Shown one piece after another: positions 35,559-43,804 of a stretch of DNA of 64,000 nucleotides (position 1 is its first letter; each line of letters begins with the position of its first letter). Origin of the DNA: Serratia fonticola (GTDB taxonomy: Bacteria > Pseudomonadota > Gammaproteobacteria > Enterobacterales > Enterobacteriaceae); assembly GCF_001006005.1 (NCBI RefSeq), contig NZ_CP011254.1:5518001-5582000 (forward strand). The letters are read 5' to 3'. A program made the position numbers and the translations under genes. The notes beneath the pieces were generated by a model. It was not told the origin of the DNA and made no database searches. It worked only from the letters and a program-made list of their open reading frames with translations.

Positions 35559-36473
35559 TCACACCTTAGCGACCATTGGCCGCCCCAGCAGGCCCTGAGG
35601 GCGGAAAATCAGGATCACCACCAGCAGACCGAATGAAAACACATCCTTGTAATCCGAGTTCACCATGCCGGCGAACTGTGCCTCTGCCACCCCAAGCAGC
35701 AAGCCTCCGAGCATCGCGCCGGGCAATGAGCCAATGCCCCCCAGCACCGCTGCGGTGAAGGCTTTGACGCCGATAATAAAGCCCACGTAAAAATCGAAGG
35801 TGCCGTAGTTCATGGTGACCAGCACCCCGGCCAGCCCGGCCATCGCCGCGCCAATCACAAACACCAGCGAGATCACCCGATCGGTATTGATGCCGAGTAT
35901 TGATGCCATCTTGCGATCTTGTTGGGTAGCCCGGCAGATACGTCCCAGGCGCGTGCGTTGGATCACGTAGGTAAGCACCGCCATACCTAATAGTGCAGCT
36001 ACCAGAATAAATACCTTGGTGTAGGTAATCTGGATCACACCGCCATCAAAATTGAGCCGAAAAACGCCGTCCAGCAGCGTGGGGATCCCCTGCTGGCGCG
36101 GCCCCTGACTAATTTGCGCGTAGTTCTGCAAGATCAGTGACATACCGATAGCGGAAATCAGCGGAGCCAGACGCGTGGAGTTACGCAGTGGTTTATAAGC
36201 GATACGTTCAATCACCCAACCATAAACGCCGGTGACCACGATGGTGAAAACCAGGGTGCCTAGGATCAACAGCGGGAAAGAGTGGAGACCAAAGAAGGAG
36301 AGCAGCGCCAGGCCAATCGCACACAGATAGGCAGAAATCATATACACCTCGCCGTGGGCGAAGTTGATCATGCCAATAATGCCGTACACCATGGTGTAGC
36401 CGATGGCGATCAGGCCATACACCGCGCCAAGGGTCAGGCCGTTAATCAGCTGTTGCAGGAAGAATACATCCAT
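35559..36473 (-). CDS. livH: LivH, branched-chain amino acid ABC transporter permease
   Basis: Permease of about 304 residues. The opening FLQQLINGLTLGAVYGLIAIGYTMVYG and the following MINFAHGEVYM are diagnostic for LivH. AVLGGIGSLPGAMLGG near residue 230 is the ATPase-facing motif. The frame opens at 36527, but the ATG at 36473 (MDVFFLQQ) matches the family start. It forms a heterodimer with LivM. Confidence 0.9.
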   Translation of the reverse strand: MDVFFLQQLINGLTLGAVYGLIAIGYTMVYGIIGMINFAHGEVYMISAYLCAIGLALLSFFGLHSFPLLILGTLVFTIVVTGVYGWVIERIAYKPLRNSTRLAPLISAIGMSLILQNYAQISQGPRQQGIPTLLDGVFRLNFDGGVIQITYTKVFILVAALLGMAVLTYVIQRTRLGRICRATQQDRKMASILGINTDRVISLVFVIGAAMAGLAGVLVTMNYGTFDFYVGFIIGVKAFTAAVLGGIGSLPGAMLGGLLLGVAEAQFAGMVNSDYKDVFSFGLLVVILIFRPQGLLGRPMVAKV

Positions 36474-36539
36474 AATAAGCAATCTCACCTGATGGGCGAG
36501 CCGCAAGTTCAGCACCACGCGGCCCAAAGGGGGTTAAGG

Positions 36540-36568
36540 AACGGATCCGCCATACGCACGGATCCGTT
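36540..36568 (-). terminator. Stem-loop between livJ and livH
   Basis: AACGGATCC (36540-36548) pairs with GGATCCGTT (36560-36568) around an 11-base loop. No T-run follows in the leftward reading direction. Such a hairpin after the binding-protein gene may lower read-through or protect the upstream message, giving more binding protein than membrane components. Confidence 0.5.
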
Positions 36569-36578
36569 GATCTTTACA

Positions 36579-37697
36579 TCAGAGCTGGTGATATTTGCCT
36601 TTGTCATCCCATTGGTAGACCACGTAGTCTGATACCTTCAGGTCACCTTTTTTATCCCAGGCTTTTTTCCCCATCACGGTATCCACATCGTGAGATTTCA
36701 ACCACTCGCTGGCTTTGGCACTGTCTTTACCGCCGGTGGCATTGAACGCTGCAGCGATGGCCTGGATCGATGCGTAGGAGTACAGCGTGTACCCTTCTGG
36801 CTCAAATCCACTCTCGCGGAACTTGGCGATCACCGCTTTCCCTTCTGGGATCTGACGCGGATCGTTACCGAAGGTCATCAGCACGCCAGTGGTGTACTGT
36901 GGCCCACCGGCCGCCGTTACCAGCTCCTCGGTAACAATACAGTCGCCGGAGAAGAATTTGGCTTTCACCCCTTGCTCACGCATCTGGCGCACCAGCGGAC
37001 CCGCCTCTGGATGGCAGCCGCCGAAGTACACCACGTCTGGATTAACCGAAGCGATTTTGGTCACCAGGGCGTTAAAGTCTTTCTCACCGCGCGACAGCCC
37101 TTCGTACATCACTTCCTTCACGCCACGTTTGTTCATTTCTGCCTTGGCGGCATCTGCCAGCCCCTGACCGTAAGTGTCCTTATCATGGATGACGGCAATC
37201 TTTTTCGCCTTCAGGGTATCCAGCATGTAATTGGTGGCGATGACCCCTTGCTGATCGTCGCGGCCGCACATGCGGAACATGTTATTCATGCCACGTTCGG
37301 TGATTTGCGGGTTGGTGGAGCCGGGAGTGATGGCAATAATCCCGGCTTCGTCATACACCTCCGAAGCGGGCATGGTGGAAGACGAGCAGAAGTGCCCCAC
37401 CACCGCAGCGACGTGATCCTGATCGACCAGGCGGTTAGCTACCGAGACTGCCTGCTTAGGTTCACAAGCATCATCGCCTTGCACCAGCTTGATTTTTTCC
37501 CCTTTAATTCCCCCGGCCGCATTGATGTCTGCGGCAGCCTGCGAGGCCCCACGCCAGTATTGATCCCCATAGGTGGCATTTGGGCCGGAGAATGGCCCGG
37601 CGACGCCAATCACGATATCGGCATGTGCAGAAAAAGCCGTACTAAAACAACCAATAAGCAGAGCAGCAAGCGGGGTTTTTAGCAATCTCAATGACAT
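36579..37697 (-). CDS. livJ: Periplasmic branched-chain amino acid-binding protein, LivJ/LivK family
   Basis: Secreted binding protein of 372 residues. The signal peptide spans about 26 residues (LLIGCFSTAFSAHA, cleavage before DIVIGVAGP). The mature part has GPFSGPNATYGDQYWRGA, VVGHFCSSSTMPAS and ITPGSTNPQITERG, all typical of the LivJ/LivK ligand-binding lobes, with the Ser/Thr cluster that holds the amino-acid backbone. It is the first gene of the leftward liv operon. LivJ and LivK cannot be separated by eye, so the symbol is approximate. Confidence 0.86.
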   Translation of the reverse strand: MSLRLLKTPLAALLIGCFSTAFSAHADIVIGVAGPFSGPNATYGDQYWRGASQAAADINAAGGIKGEKIKLVQGDDACEPKQAVSVANRLVDQDHVAAVVGHFCSSSTMPASEVYDEAGIIAITPGSTNPQITERGMNNMFRMCGRDDQQGVIATNYMLDTLKAKKIAVIHDKDTYGQGLADAAKAEMNKRGVKEVMYEGLSRGEKDFNALVTKIASVNPDVVYFGGCHPEAGPLVRQMREQGVKAKFFSGDCIVTEELVTAAGGPQYTTGVLMTFGNDPRQIPEGKAVIAKFRESGFEPEGYTLYSYASIQAIAAAFNATGGKDSAKASEWLKSHDVDTVMGKKAWDKKGDLKVSDYVVYQWDDKGKYHQL

Positions 37698-37790
37698 TTT
37701 GCATTCCTCAGCACTGTTTTAGCGAAAGACCGTAGACCCGGCCAGTTGCAAATTGCGGCCAATAACGGCGGCAGTTGCAGGACGACAGGT

Positions 37791-37918
37791 GTATACCCTA
37801 TGGATTTCAAGTTGCAGCTAGGCGACAAGCTTGCTCATCCCCAGGAGCTTACTTTTGTAAGTGACTGGGGTGAGCAAGCGCAGGTAACAACGCTGCAGCT
37901 TGAAAGACGACGGGTAAA
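37791..37918. repeat. MITE-like palindromic element
   Basis: About 128 bases with terminal inverted repeats: ATACCC...TTTCAAGTTGCAGC at the left end matches the complement of GCTGCAGCTTGAAA...CGGGTAAA at the right end. Inside, GCTTGCTCATCCCC and GGGGTGAGCAAGC form a second inverted repeat around a small palindrome (CTTAC-TTTTGTAAG). The nested structure without coding capacity resembles enterobacterial MITEs and would fold into a long hairpin in RNA. Confidence 0.72.
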
Positions 37919-38255
37919 TGACGTGGAGCAGTCACTTTATGTGTAGTCGGGGAAAATAATTTGCGCGAGAGCGCAACCGATTTACCCGCGTTTATCCAAG
38001 CAAAAATCTAGCCATTGTGACGGCGCATACAAAAATAGAGCCGATTTGCTGGCGCTCTCAGCCGTAAAAATGAGGAGGCTCACTGGTTTTGGCAGGCAAC
38101 GAGCGTTAGAAAAGAACAAGGGGAATTTGTTGGCGCACCTTGCTGGTGCAACTGGAGGGCATTTTGGATGAGCAGAAAACAAAAACGCTCCCTAAGAGAG
38201 CGTTTCTGGTACAACACCATGTATTCCCGGAATATCTGAATACGGGGTATGCGCG
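37919..38255. other. Non-coding stretch with lipoprotein terminator
   Basis: No gene is supported here. A 66-codon minus-strand frame at 37982-38182 lacks a recognisable family. AAACGCTC (38183-38190) pairs with GAGCGTTT (38198-38205); read leftward it is followed by TTTTTGTTTTC, a good rho-independent terminator for the lipoprotein gene at 38256. Confidence 0.7.
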
Positions 38256-38672
38256 TTAGGCGCCAGTCACTCGCTCGATCAAGGCATTGGTCAGGTCGGT
38301 GCTGATACGGTTACAGGTTTTGGCAATGCGGAACTGATAGGCGGCATCCATGATTTGATGGATGTCGGTGCTGACATTGTCACGAATGCGCATGTAAAGC
38401 TTGGCCTGCGCAACAATATCGTTCAATTCTACGCTGCGGGTTTGATACAACCGCGGGCTAACCTGTTGCAGAGCATTCAGCTCTTTCATGCAGGGATACA
38501 TGATGTCATCGGTACCGACAGAAGCCATCGGCTGAGCTGGCTGCGTAACGGTAGCGCTTGGTGTAACTGGGGTTGGCGCAGGGACACCGGCGGCGGTGGC
38601 AGGTTTGGTTTTCGCAGTCTGGCACCCTGCCAGCAACACACACAATGCGGCTATGGCGATTGTTTTTTTCAT
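38256..38672 (-). CDS. Small putative lipoprotein, unknown function
   Basis: Protein of 138 residues that I do not recognise. The ATG at 38672 begins a clear lipoprotein signal: MKKTIAIAALCVLLAGC, with the lipobox LLAGC and the acylated Cys at residue 17. A Pro/Thr-rich linker (about 25-50) follows, then a helical domain with MKELNALQQVSPRLYQTR, AKLYMRIRDNVSTDIHQIM and a single CNRIS cysteine. It is likely anchored in the outer membrane with the helical part in the periplasm. It is monocistronic with its own terminator. The longer open frame to 38843 is not used, since the signal starts at 38672. Confidence 0.75.
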   Translation of the reverse strand: MKKTIAIAALCVLLAGCQTAKTKPATAAGVPAPTPVTPSATVTQPAQPMASVGTDDIMYPCMKELNALQQVSPRLYQTRSVELNDIVAQAKLYMRIRDNVSTDIHQIMDAAYQFRIAKTCNRISTDLTNALIERVTGA

Positions 38673-39338
38673 TACTAAAAAACTCCGGGAAACAAAGGAA
38701 CGGCGTAGTTTACCGCTATAAAAATGGCTTGGCGTAGCATAGAGTAATAAAGCAAGCATTGACAAGATCTGCGAGGGCCCCATTACTGCTATCAGCATAG
38801 AATGCCCGCCAGAGTAACATAGAAAAATCTTAAAAAAAATCACTTATCGCCAGTTATACAGACTTACTATTTTGATTTACATCAACTTTTTGAAAAAACC
38901 AAGCATCCGACAGCTGAAAAATAAAAAAACAATCTCGATCACAGTTTGGTAAAAAAATAAGCAGATATTTTGGGTTTTCGCCAGTGGCCCCATTCAGATG
39001 GCGCTAAGATCCTTCCTGATTAATTTATATTCGATGAGTAGTATTTTAGTGGGATCGCTTTATGACGGTGCTACTTAACATTCTGTCATGGCAGGGGAAT
39101 GGCGAAATGGGCAAACAGCTCACTTTGTGGGGGCTGCATACTGCGCCCATTTAGCTGTATGTTGAACCCGTTAATCTTTGTCATCCCTATGGATCCGCAT
39201 TTTTTCGCGTTGTTCACCAAAGCAAAGTGCCGAAAAACGAGCCAATATGCTCAATCTGGCAGCAAACGCACTTTTCCCTCACTTTAGTACTTTGACAAAC
39301 CCAATATGCCTCGCTATTATTCGCCTCGTTCACACGAT
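38673..39338. other. AT-rich intergenic region before tRNA-Asn copy 2
   Basis: About 660 bases without a supported gene. The segment nearest the lipoprotein carries its promoter. GGGGGCTGCATACTGCGCCC at about 39124-39143 is a diverged copy of the GGGCGCAG-CATA-CTGCGCCC palindrome seen at 50742. A 62-codon frame overlapping it (39099-39287) shows no family features. Bases 39328-39338 share CGTTCACACGA with the leader of tRNA-Asn copy 1. Confidence 0.5.
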
Positions 39339-39414
39339 TCCTCTGTAGTTCAGTCGGTAGAACGGCGGACTGTTAATCCGTATGTCACTGGTTCGAGTCC
39401 AGTCAGAGGAGCCA
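39339..39414 (+). tRNA. tRNA-Asn(GUU), copy 2 and island insertion site
   Basis: A 76-base tRNA identical to copy 1, anticodon GTT at 39372-39374 and encoded CCA. Its 3' end (from GGTTCGAG at 39390) is repeated in imperfect form at 41363-41394 and 46575-46605, so this copy served as the attachment site for the island that follows. Confidence 0.97.
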
Positions 39415-39421
39415 TATTTAA
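39390..39421 (+). other. attL-like site in the tRNA-Asn 3' end
   Basis: The tRNA segment GGTTCGAGTCCAGTCAGAGG and its continuation into ATTTAAG is the parent of the two downstream partial copies. P4-type integrases characteristically recombine within tRNA 3' ends, restoring the tRNA. The copy inside the functional tRNA therefore marks the left boundary of the island. Confidence 0.75.
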
Positions 39422-39452
39422 GAAAGCAGACCTTCAATAAGGTCTGCTTTCT
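39421..39452 (+). terminator. Terminator after tRNA-Asn copy 2
   Basis: AGAAAGCAGACCTT (39421-39434) pairs perfectly with AAGGTCTGCTTTCT (39439-39452) around a four-base loop. The stem's own T-rich 3' arm and the following GCATTTCT suit termination of the tRNA transcript. Confidence 0.75.
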
Positions 39453-39592
39453 GCATTTCTATCAGTTGGTTATCTCCATCTTCAGGTTCACCCCCGTTCA
39501 CTAAAACCACTCGAAGCCATACTCTTTTGCTGTTAAAAATACCGGTAAAGCTGATTCGATTTCGTTTTACCAGCAACAGGCGCGAACCTGTC

Positions 39593-40076
39593 ATGTCACT
39601 TACTGATACTTAACAATCCTTCAGAAAAAGTGGTTAAGCCCACTGACGGATTCGGCCTCTATCTGCTGGTGCATCCCAACGGTTCCAAATATTGGCAGTT
39701 GAGTAATCGCTTTGAAGGCAAATTATGAAGATGAAACGTCCTCACAAAGCCCCTCATAGTAAGGAAACGTTGCGTTTTCTTGAAATACATTCAGGCTATC
39801 AGCAGCCTTCATAAATAGGTATTTCCCGGCATAAAACTCCATTTATCCGAGCAAACAGACCACGCAGCGTTAATCCGTATGGGGTTTAGGTGGTGAACTG
39901 GTAGCACACGGTATGCGGCCTATCGCAAGGACTGCTGCTGAGGAATGCAGTAAGTTTAAGATAGAAGTTCTTGAATCGGCTTTGGCCTATACCAAAAAAT
40001 CGAGATTATAGCTAATTATAATCGTGCCGAGTATCTGGCAGAGCGAGCAACACTTATGCAATAGTGGAGTGATTAA
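39593..40076 (+). pseudogene. Decayed P4-type integrase, internally deleted
   Basis: Pieces of a P4-family tyrosine recombinase follow one another in different frames. The start MSLTDT (39593) is followed by a stop and frameshift, then PSEKVVKPTDGFGLYLLVHP to 39728 (N-terminal arm-binding domain). Next comes MKMKRPHKAPHSKETLRFLE (39726 on), normally found about 200 residues later. The C-terminal part has GGELVAHGMRPIARTAAEE with the catalytic HxxR, and NYNRAEYLAERATLMQ with the catalytic Tyr, broken by a stop and a frameshift. A large internal deletion plus several stops make this non-functional. Its position right after the tRNA is standard for island integrases. Confidence 0.82.
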
Positions 40077-40152
40077 ATTTAAGTACAGAAATATAAGACT
40101 AATGCTATGTGATAGTAATGTGATCCTACTATTCCAACAAGGTCTGTGTTAA

Positions 40153-40413
40153 ATGGGCTATGATACCCAGCAGCACATTTGTAATCATGGCTCCCGCACC
40201 CTGGTCTATAGTGCCTTAATTGAATCCTGTTTTTGGTCAGAAAACGCTTTAGAACCTCAGATAAACCACAAGGAAAGCAACGGTGTTCGTGAAGTCTATA
40301 CCATCAAGGCTAAACATCTTGACCAACGTCGCTTAATGCTCCAGTGGTGGGCTAATTATCTGGATGCCAATGCTAAAAATATAGTTAGGCCCTTTGATTT
40401 TTCACAGAAATAA
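40153..40413 (+). pseudogene. C-terminal fragment of a second P4-type integrase
   Basis: The 86-codon frame encodes only the last part of a tyrosine recombinase. HGSR carries the catalytic HxxR, QINHKES the second histidine region, and VREVYTIKAKHLDQRRLML the catalytic Tyr and typical ending; QWWANYLDAN is characteristic of P4 integrases. It differs clearly from the first remnant, so a second island integrated here. The N-terminal 300 or more residues are absent, so no recombinase activity is expected. Confidence 0.82.
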
Positions 40414-40463
40414 TGATATTAATAAACAAGAATAGTTTATATTTATTTTAACTGGTACTTACA

Positions 40464-41114
40464 ATGTCAAAAAGAAAAAATCACCGCCACACAAAAAAAA
40501 GTTCTTCATCTACATTCGAGAAAAAACAATTAACTTTGCAAACCATTTCGGTAGTGATGGCGATGTTTCTATTTATGGCTAATATAGGCTGGTCTTTCAT
40601 ACAAACTCATATAGAAAAAGAGAACAAACTTTCCAACATAAGGACTGTGCTAGCATACGAAATTTACAATAACAAAAAATCAATTGAGTTAATATATAAA
40701 GTTAGAAACATAAGAGAGTATCCAACAGATGATGGAGAAGATACGGAAGAACATCCTATTTATTTAGACAAATATGCAAAAATAAAATTATCATTTTTAT
40801 CTTCTATTGATGACAAAGTATTCAAAATTTACAATGATAAAATAGATATACTTAGCCCAGATGAAGTTTCATTAATTATGGATTACTATAGCACCTTAAC
40901 TAACCTGAAGAATAGAATATCCGAGACAACACTAACTTTAAATAAAAAAATTACAAAAAAACAAGTCGATTATGCAGAATATGAATTAAATGATGTTTAC
41001 ATGAGAATATTTGAGTTGTCAGATAAATTAACGAGTCGATATGAAAATTATACACCTAAATCGTCTGTTGATGATCTTCCGTGTGAGAGCCTACTATGCA
41101 TGGAAAATAGATGA
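40464..41114 (+). CDS. Orphan AT-rich single-pass membrane protein of the island
   Basis: A 216-residue protein I cannot assign. It has a basic, Ser-rich N-terminus (residues 1-25), one strong transmembrane segment (about 27-45, ISVVMAMFLFMANIGWSFI) and a long charged, largely helical remainder. The remainder includes KENKLSNIRTVLAYEIYNNK, a DGEDTEEH acidic patch and predicted coiled-coil stretches around 135-190. Base composition is strikingly AT-rich, unlike the chromosomal backbone. It lies between integrase remnants and the second tRNA-end repeat, so it is island cargo. No clear Shine-Dalgarno is visible. Defence or regulatory roles are open. Confidence 0.65.
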   Translation: MSKRKNHRHTKKSSSSTFEKKQLTLQTISVVMAMFLFMANIGWSFIQTHIEKENKLSNIRTVLAYEIYNNKKSIELIYKVRNIREYPTDDGEDTEEHPIYLDKYAKIKLSFLSSIDDKVFKIYNDKIDILSPDEVSLIMDYYSTLTNLKNRISETTLTLNKKITKKQVDYAEYELNDVYMRIFELSDKLTSRYENYTPKSSVDDLPCESLLCMENR

Positions 41115-41362
41115 TATCGCTATATTCTGTGATTGTATATAAGGGGCCAAAAGACCCTTTCTCATCCCGTTGAGGGAACTATCTATTGGGTAGAGTGCAT
41201 TCCCCCACATTCGAGGCAACCAAATCAGCCCATTGGGCTGTAAACAATTCCCCATATATGGGCAACCAAAGGTTTCATTGAAAACTAATCTGTCGTATCC
41301 ACCGCGCTAAATGGAATCGTCCTGGGGCAAAGGAGCAACGCGCTGATGAACAGAGCGTTCGT
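41115..41362. repeat. Imperfect direct repeats next to the second att-like site
   Basis: CATTCCCCCACATTCGAGGC and its continuation AACCAAATC (41198-41226) match CAATTCCCCATATATGGGC continuing AACCAAAGG (41245-41272). Two copies 47 bases apart, close to an att-like site, resemble arm-type integrase-binding sites. I see no gene in this stretch. Confidence 0.45.
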
Positions 41363-41394
41363 GGTTCGAGCCCAGTCAGAGGAGTCAAATTTAA
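41363..41394 (+). other. Partial tRNA-Asn 3' end (att-like site, internal)
   Basis: GGTTCGAGCCCAGTCAGAGG followed by AGTCAAATTTAA matches the tRNA-Asn end and its downstream bases with only a few changes. The rest of the tRNA is absent. This is the expected trace of an integration at the tRNA, and separates the integrase-remnant segment on the left from the defence module on the right. Confidence 0.78.
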
Positions 41395-41905
41395 CGCAAT
41401 GGAAAGCTACTGCTGCCCATGGCGTATAAATTTAAAATCCCCCTTTCGCAAATCAAATTACACTCTGCTCAATGTAAATCTACTAACAGCTAGCGTACTT
41501 TGGGGCTCCGTTCAGGACTCGCATCGGTCAGATTCTTACATATTAGAACATGTCACTACTGGTGAACTGTCATTCTCTGATCCCTGCTAACCTAATGCGA
41601 TAACGATTTGCATCCGACATAATTGCGCGTATGAGATCGGCAACCATATCGACGAACAATGCATGCGTGTCAGTGCGTTTAGCCAAGACCGCAAGATCCT
41701 TCTCATCTATCTACTGCATCTGAATTTCCTATATGAGTCTGCATCACCATCATTTAGATGGTAAGTGATAAACGCATTCGTGTTAACGGCTATAGCCAGT
41801 ATCATTTGCCGTTTTCCTAGACACTAATTTTAAATTAAATTATGGTGTAGTCCGCGGTCCAGGTTCAGCCTATTGTGATAGACCTAAGATTTATTCAAAC
41901 ATTGC
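41395..41905. other. Non-coding stretch left of the defence module
   Basis: About 510 bases downstream of the helicase gene. No open frame with a recognisable protein or good ribosome site is present, and no clear terminator was seen. Confidence 0.4.
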
Positions 41906-43804
41906 TCATACCTCAATGACATTGTCAGCACCAAACCATGCCCTTGCTTGGACAAGGGTTGCAACTGATGGGTTACGGAAATAAACGGCTAAAGTGTCTT
42001 TCGCACGCGTGCAACATACATAAAATAATTTTCGTGTCCGTTCACGAACCGTATCTGTGCCATTACTTTCGAAAAGGTAATTGAAGTTGTACTTATTCCA
42101 GCCTCCTGAATCTAAAACAACTAGTACACGGTCAAATTCTCGACCTTTAATTTTATGCTGAGTCGAGTACGCCGTTCGTCCTTCCAGATACTCATAAAGA
42201 TTTTTATAAGCTAAATATTCCACACCAACGAGTCTGTTAAAAAGGTAACCCTTTCGTTGACGAAATTCGTGGAACCGGTCGTCTTTGACGCATAAGCCGT
42301 GCTCATGGGCAAAATCAATAACATCTATGATTGGACTATTTCTCATCGCACCAATCGTCTCAATGCATCTCTTCAGCCGCACTTTGTCATCAACGCGATT
42401 AAGCTGAAATTCTGTTCTTCTTAAGAATTCGTTGTATCGTCGTTGCTCATAAAGATGAACTACGGTCTGTATCTTGAATACATGTTTGATGAAGTCGCAT
42501 CGTTGAGACCCTTTCCGTGCAATATCTTCCTCGCTTTGCTTCTTGTCATCGATGAGCAGGTCTTTATCAACGTACATGCGTCGGAACACATTGAAATCAT
42601 GCTCCTTTGCTTCATCAAGTAAACCTGGATGGGTATCAATAAACTTTTGCATTTGTGATGTAGGACTGACAGATGCCAGCTCTTTCCCAGCTTTGTTCTT
42701 CTGAAGGGCTGTTACAACCTCTCCAAATGTAAAGCCGTCGTAACACTCTAAATCATCATACTTTTTGATGAAACTCACTAGTCGGTCTCTAAAAGCCAGG
42801 ACTCCATCCTTGTCATATATTTCCATTAGGTTACTGAAGCCAGCTTGGGGCGCAATAAGATTGTGGGTCAGATTAAGTTCCTTAGTTTCCAATACCTCAT
42901 CGAAGTTCCATTTCAGAATCTTGCGAACCTCACCCAGTTTATCGGTCTCACCAAAAGAGTAATAGAAATGAATAGTCCCCTCTTTGGCAGTAGACCCATT
43001 CATGTTAGGGGCATTTTCATCTTCTGACGCATGCTGTAGCAAACCATCGGTTCGAAGTTGATTCGCTAACTCATAAACTAAGCGCGGATTGCGGCGGTTC
43101 TGTCTCTTCTTAACCTCTGCCACCATTTTACTATCGACGTAACTTTGGATCGAACCAACTCCTTCATCATAAATAGATTGCATTGTATCGCCAAAAAAAC
43201 CGCAGACTCCTTTGCGCGAACTTTGAGAAAGATGATCGAGCAAAATAGTCACAACATCGGGAGCAGTATCTTGGTATTCATCAACCAATATGTATCGAAA
43301 CTTATCACGCATTATGTCTCGAATTTTTGGATATTTTTCAAAAATGCCTCGAGCTAGAATAATAATTTCATCATGAGAAATAATCCCCTGATCTAGAATT
43401 CTATACTCTTTATATTCAATGGTTTTCCCAGAAAACATATCGTCGGACACAACAGTACTACCAGGATTAATCTTGGGTGGCTCACAACCCATCAACTCGA
43501 TCAAAACTGTACGTAGAGCGGCCTGATAGGGGCTGATCGCGCTCCACAAAAAATCATGAATTGTGCTGACTGAAAGCCTCTCGTTGGAAATACGGGATTC
43601 GATCTCTCTAACAGCAGCATTAGTATATGTGATACATGCGATGAAAGCGCTAGGATCAGTCCTTAGGAGTTCACCTATGATCTGGACTAAAGAATAAGTT
43701 TTACCACTTCCCGCCCCTCCGCTGAGCAGAAAACTCTTCCCATCGCTGACGTGCTTGAGTACGTCAACAACTTCCGGTTCCAATTTCAGTCCGCCTTGAT
43801 CCAT
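41906..43804 (-). CDS. gajB: UvrD-like helicase of Gabija-type defence module (GajB-like)
   Basis: Superfamily 1A DNA helicase of 632 residues. Walker A GGAGSGKT at 29-36; motif Ia around ITYTNAAVREI; motif II VDEYQD at about 174-179; motif III GFFGDTMQSIY at 202-212; late motifs HKIKGREFDRVLVVL and KLFYVCCTRAKD. In Gabija GajB works with the nuclease GajA to block phage. It overlaps the GajA-like stop by 19 bases and has a strong GGAGG before its ATG. It is longer than the founding Bacillus GajB (about 494 residues), so it is a divergent member. Moderate GC and island location indicate horizontal acquisition. Confidence 0.83.
   Translation of the reverse strand: MDQGGLKLEPEVVDVLKHVSDGKSFLLSGGAGSGKTYSLVQIIGELLRTDPSAFIACITYTNAAVREIESRISNERLSVSTIHDFLWSAISPYQAALRTVLIELMGCEPPKINPGSTVVSDDMFSGKTIEYKEYRILDQGIISHDEIIILARGIFEKYPKIRDIMRDKFRYILVDEYQDTAPDVVTILLDHLSQSSRKGVCGFFGDTMQSIYDEGVGSIQSYVDSKMVAEVKKRQNRRNPRLVYELANQLRTDGLLQHASEDENAPNMNGSTAKEGTIHFYYSFGETDKLGEVRKILKWNFDEVLETKELNLTHNLIAPQAGFSNLMEIYDKDGVLAFRDRLVSFIKKYDDLECYDGFTFGEVVTALQKNKAGKELASVSPTSQMQKFIDTHPGLLDEAKEHDFNVFRRMYVDKDLLIDDKKQSEEDIARKGSQRCDFIKHVFKIQTVVHLYEQRRYNEFLRRTEFQLNRVDDKVRLKRCIETIGAMRNSPIIDVIDFAHEHGLCVKDDRFHEFRQRKGYLFNRLVGVEYLAYKNLYEYLEGRTAYSTQHKIKGREFDRVLVVLDSGGWNKYNFNYLFESNGTDTVRERTRKLFYVCCTRAKDTLAVYFRNPSVATLVQARAWFGADNVIEV

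Noticed and set aside
37982..38182. 66-codon minus-strand frame near the MITE-like element
   Set aside because: No domain, no convincing ribosome-binding site, and it ends close to a terminator of another gene.
39099..39287. 62-codon open frame before tRNA-Asn copy 2
   Set aside because: It overlaps a dispersed palindrome, has no recognisable family and no good ribosome site.
41399..41590. 63-codon open frame after the middle att-like site
   Set aside because: No family features and no ribosome-binding site; probably chance in a non-coding stretch.
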